Assembly (NCBI GenBank): GCA_023386115.1
Contig: JAEWKL010000268.1
Span: 1-6,590, forward strand
Reading direction: 5' to 3'
Length of the DNA stretch: 6,590 nt
Source: Pseudomonadota bacterium
Lineage (GTDB): Bacteria > Pseudomonadota > Alphaproteobacteria > Rhizobiales > Beijerinckiaceae
Shown: piece by piece, positions 5,548 through 6,590 of the stretch
Position numbering within the stretch: position 1 is the stretch's first letter
Layout: every line of letters begins with the position of its first letter
Made by a program: the position numbers and the translations under genes
The notes under the pieces: model-generated
Database searches by the model: none
What the model was told of the DNA's origin: nothing
Seen by the model: only the letters and a program-made list of their open reading frames with translations

Positions 5548-6590
5548 ATGTCTTTGATCTTCTCAGGTTCGGCGACCGCGACGGTTGCTGCGAATACAAA
5601 CAGCATCTCGATTGCCGGCCTCGACCTGGGCACGGTCCTGCCGGGCATGACGATCAGCCTCGGCGCGCGCGGGCGGCTCACGGGCGACGCGTACATCATC
5701 GCGACCGTCGCCCCCAACGGCACGTCGGGCGGCACTCTCACGGTCGTAGACCCGGTGACGATAGCCTTCTCGTCCGCTGGCTTCGTGATCGATACCCGTG
5801 ATTTCAATGGCACTGCGCCGAACTACCTGATTGCCACCTACACCCAGGTGCTCAACGCGCTTCTGCGCCTCACCAGCCCGCTCACCAACCTGTTCACCGG
5901 CTCGCGACAGCTGGCCCTCGATAAAGACAATGCGGGCGCGATCTCCCGCCTGCTTTACGCGATCGCCGGGCGCACCTGGGGTGCGCTTGAGCAGCGGACC
6001 GTCACCTACACACCGACCGGTGGAAGCCAGGTCACGACCGAGACCCTGGCCCTGCGCGCCTACCCGGATGGCACGACGCCGGCCGACGCCCTCGTGATCG
6101 ACCTCGCCACCGGCGGTGCCGATCTGCGAAAGGCGTCTGCCACGATGGCATCTGCGTCCACCGTCGACCTCGCGTCGGCGCCGGCCGGGAAGGTGGCTCT
6201 GACGGGATCCGCCACCATCGTGTCGTTCGGCGTCGGCAAGCACCTGGAGCGCTTGGTGCATGTCGTGGACGGTGGGGCGACGCTCACCCACAACGCGACG
6301 AGCCTGATGCTGCCCGGGCGTGCGAACATCGTGACTGCGGCCGGCGACTGTTTCCACGCGACCTCGGACGCGTCGGGCAACTGGACGGTGAGGAACTACG
6401 CCCGCGCCTCCGGCAAGCCGGTTGCCGGTCTCGCCGCCGCCGACATCAGCGACGCCAGCGCCACCGGCCGGTCCGTCCTCACCGGCACGGCAGCGCAGGG
6501 GGCGACCGCGCTCGGGCTTGGGACGGGCAACACGCCGCAATTTGCGGGCCTCTCCGTCACAGGTGCGATAACGACGGGGAGCACGGTCGT
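5548..6590 (+). CDS. Phage tail-fibre protein, N-terminal part (runs off right edge)
   Basis: An ATG at 5548 opens a frame that stays open for 347 codons to the end of the window. It begins MSLIFSGSATATVAANTNSI, a beta-rich N-terminal region (~1-110) likely to attach to the virion. Residues ~198-292 contain ATMASASTVDLASAPAGKVA, LTHNATSLMLPG and GNWTVRNYARASGKPV, a module I recognise from many tail fibres of alphaproteobacterial prophages. Residues ~313-340 (AAQGATALGLGTGNTPQFAG) carry the repeat-type fibre motif that usually precedes the shaft and C-terminal tip or chaperone domain; these lie outside the window. A ribosome site (TGAGGT, 5533-5538) supports the start. In lambda-like phages the side-fibre gene follows the tail-tip gene, which is the order seen here. 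The specific receptor cannot be told. Confidence 0.82.
   Translation, partial: MSLIFSGSATATVAANTNSISIAGLDLGTVLPGMTISLGARGRLTGDAYIIATVAPNGTSGGTLTVVDPVTIAFSSAGFVIDTRDFNGTAPNYLIATYTQVLNALLRLTSPLTNLFTGSRQLALDKDNAGAISRLLYAIAGRTWGALEQRTVTYTPTGGSQVTTETLALRAYPDGTTPADALVIDLATGGADLRKASATMASASTVDLASAPAGKVALTGSATIVSFGVGKHLERLVHVVDGGATLTHNATSLMLPGRANIVTAAGDCFHATSDASGNWTVRNYARASGKPVAGLAAADISDASATGRSVLTGTAAQGATALGLGTGNTPQFAGLSVTGAITTGSTV

Noticed and set aside
5563..6540. Minus-strand frame of about 325 codons opposite the fibre gene
   Set aside because: The plus strand has an ATG with a ribosome site and clear tail-fibre motifs throughout; the antisense product is Arg/Gly-rich with no domain.

Overview
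The window looks like a high-GC alphaproteobacterial chromosome, plausibly of the Methylobacterium/Rhizobiales type. This rests on the strongly GC-ending codons, a divergent tetR / glutathione S-transferase pair, and phage proteins resembling those of siphovirus-type prophages in that group. The genus is an inference from general resemblance, not from a search.

Left part (1-756): the first 22 codons of a glutathione S-transferase run leftward off the window. They are divided by a 113-base control region from a TetR-family repressor gene on the plus strand. The control region holds two near-identical 20-base operator-like sites (17/20 identical) and a TTGACA promoter for the GST gene. The first operator lies over that promoter's predicted start point, and the second lies just before the repressor's ribosome binding site. 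The simplest reading is a repressor that controls itself and the GST gene. The tetR gene is clearly less GC-rich than the rest of the window.

Middle (757-1055): about 300 bases with no convincing gene. It holds a hairpin over the tetR stop codon, a 9-base inverted repeat, and a run of GTGAACG heptamers leading into the next gene. The left edge of a prophage remnant presumably lies here.

Right part (1056-6590): a phage late-gene module cut down by deletion. A small terminase subunit gene overlaps a 1274-codon open frame. The first ~658 residues of that frame are an apparently complete GpA-type large terminase. The remaining ~610 residues are the C-terminal part of a tail-tip/host-specificity (lambda gpJ-like) protein: a coiled-coil repeat array, then a DUF1983-like segment and a distal receptor-binding-like domain. 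The genes normally found between these two (portal, protease, capsid, tail tube, tape measure, tail-tip N terminus) are absent, and the join is in frame. A tail-fibre gene follows and runs off the right end. The module therefore looks like a defective prophage with an in-frame deletion joining its packaging and adhesion ends. This terminase-tail tip fusion is the most notable object in the window.
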